From assembly GCA_913774725.1 (NCBI GenBank), contig CAJYIG010000056.1, positions 1 to 5,204 of the forward strand: a DNA stretch of 5,204 bases, given 5' to 3'. The notes below the pieces were generated by a model that did not search any database, had not been told where the DNA came from, and saw nothing but the letters and a program-made list of their open reading frames with translations. This DNA is from an uncultured Curtobacterium sp. (GTDB taxonomy: Bacteria > Actinomycetota > Actinomycetes > Actinomycetales > Microbacteriaceae). Of this stretch, positions 4,910 through 5,204 are shown in pieces; the stretch's first letter is position 1; each line of letters starts with the position of its first letter. Made by a program: the position numbers and the translations under genes.

Positions 4910-5204
4910 CGGGTGCTCCCCTGCGCCTGGGCACCGGGGACGGGCACCACGAGCGTGCGCCAGCCGGCGCGGTCGAGGATCCCGCGCACCAGGGGGTCCG
5001 GCGGGACGATCGTGGCGAGGATGCCCCGGCTCGACCCGCTCGTCGCGGCGACGAGCTCGGCGGCCTGCTCGGCGGTGCACCGGCCGGTGACGACGGCGGT
5101 CATGCCGTGGACGTCGCGCCCGTGGACCTCCGGCAGGACCTCGGTGACGGGACGGGCGTCGGAGCGGACCCGGACGTCGGCGAGTCCGACGAGCACGTCG
5201 GTCA
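4906..5204 (-). CDS. DUF58-domain protein, C-terminal end (runs off the right edge)
   Basis: The last 98 residues of a minus-strand gene whose start lies beyond the window, ending with TGA at 4908-4906. It reads TDVLVGLADVRVR, then PVTEVLPEVHGRDVHGMTAVVTGRCT, and ends with a GILDRAGWRTLVVPVPG-type terminus. This resembles the C-terminal part of actinobacterial DUF58 proteins, after the domain core. The identification rests on this tail and on context: DUF58 genes commonly sit directly before TgpA-like transglutaminase genes, with a MoxR-type AAA ATPase further upstream. The biochemical role of DUF58 proteins is poorly defined; the conserved linkage suggests they act with the ATPase and the membrane transglutaminase in envelope processes. 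The GTG at 5196 is only an internal codon, since the frame is open to the edge. The stop overlaps the next gene by 4 bp. Confidence 0.82.
   Translation of the reverse strand, partial: TDVLVGLADVRVRSDARPVTEVLPEVHGRDVHGMTAVVTGRCTAEQAAELVAATSGSSRGILATIVPPDPLVRGILDRAGWRTLVVPVPGAQAQGSTR
4916..4922 (-). promoter_or_regulatory. Ribosome-binding site for the transglutaminase-like gene
   Basis: AGGGGAG on the minus strand, separated by 6 nt from GTG at 4909. It lies within the end of the DUF58 coding region. It decides the start in favour of GTG 4909 and supports coupled translation across the 4-bp GTGA overlap. Confidence 0.7.

Noticed and set aside
4146..5090. Plus-strand 314-aa open frame spanning the transglutaminase start and DUF58 end
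   Set aside because: Thr/Ser/Arg-rich shadow of two real minus-strand genes.
1..5204. CRISPR array, insertion sequence, tRNA or rRNA, phage or defence system
   Set aside because: I saw no regularly spaced repeats, transposase, terminal inverted repeats around a gene, tRNA-like fold or defence-type domain anywhere in the window.

Overview
The window is very G+C-rich, with strong G/C preference at third codon positions. Its gene families, protein style, and a DtxR/IdeR-type iron box point to a high-GC actinobacterium. Microbacteriaceae, for example a Curtobacterium-like organism, is my best guess from protein style alone. All five protein genes belong to recognisable families. I did not find a clearly new multi-gene system. 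The least explained part is non-coding: a palindrome-rich 335-bp stretch in front of a TetR-family regulator.

Layout: (1) 1-682, minus strand: the first 227 residues of an EfeU/FTR1-type iron permease, cut by the window edge. (2) 683-751: a 69-bp divergent intergenic region with a 16/19 match to the DtxR/IdeR iron box, touching the efeU start. (3) 752-1525, plus strand: a complete TRIC/UPF0126-type membrane protein, probably a small-cation channel or glycine-transporter-like protein. (4) 1526-1860: no convincing gene, but several inverted repeats and two imperfect or perfect direct repeats. (5) 1861-2469, plus strand: a complete TetR/AcrR-type regulator. (6) 2470-2551: a short convergent gap with an 8-bp tandem repeat and a 10-bp GC stem, probably a bidirectional terminator. 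(7) 2552-4909, minus strand: a complete membrane-anchored transglutaminase-like protein (TgpA/DUF3488 family). (8) 4906-5204, minus strand: the C-terminal end of a DUF58 protein, whose stop overlaps the transglutaminase start by 4 bp (GTGA).

How the genes relate: the left end is an iron-uptake locus, and efeO/efeB would be expected beyond the left edge. Its operator lies between efeU and the divergent TRIC gene, so both promoters may respond to iron; this is an inference. The right end is the tail of the widespread actinobacterial MoxR ATPase - DUF58 - transglutaminase operon, translated by coupled initiation. The TetR regulator faces neither operon as a divergent partner. Its target cannot be deduced except that the palindromes in its own leader are candidates for autoregulation.
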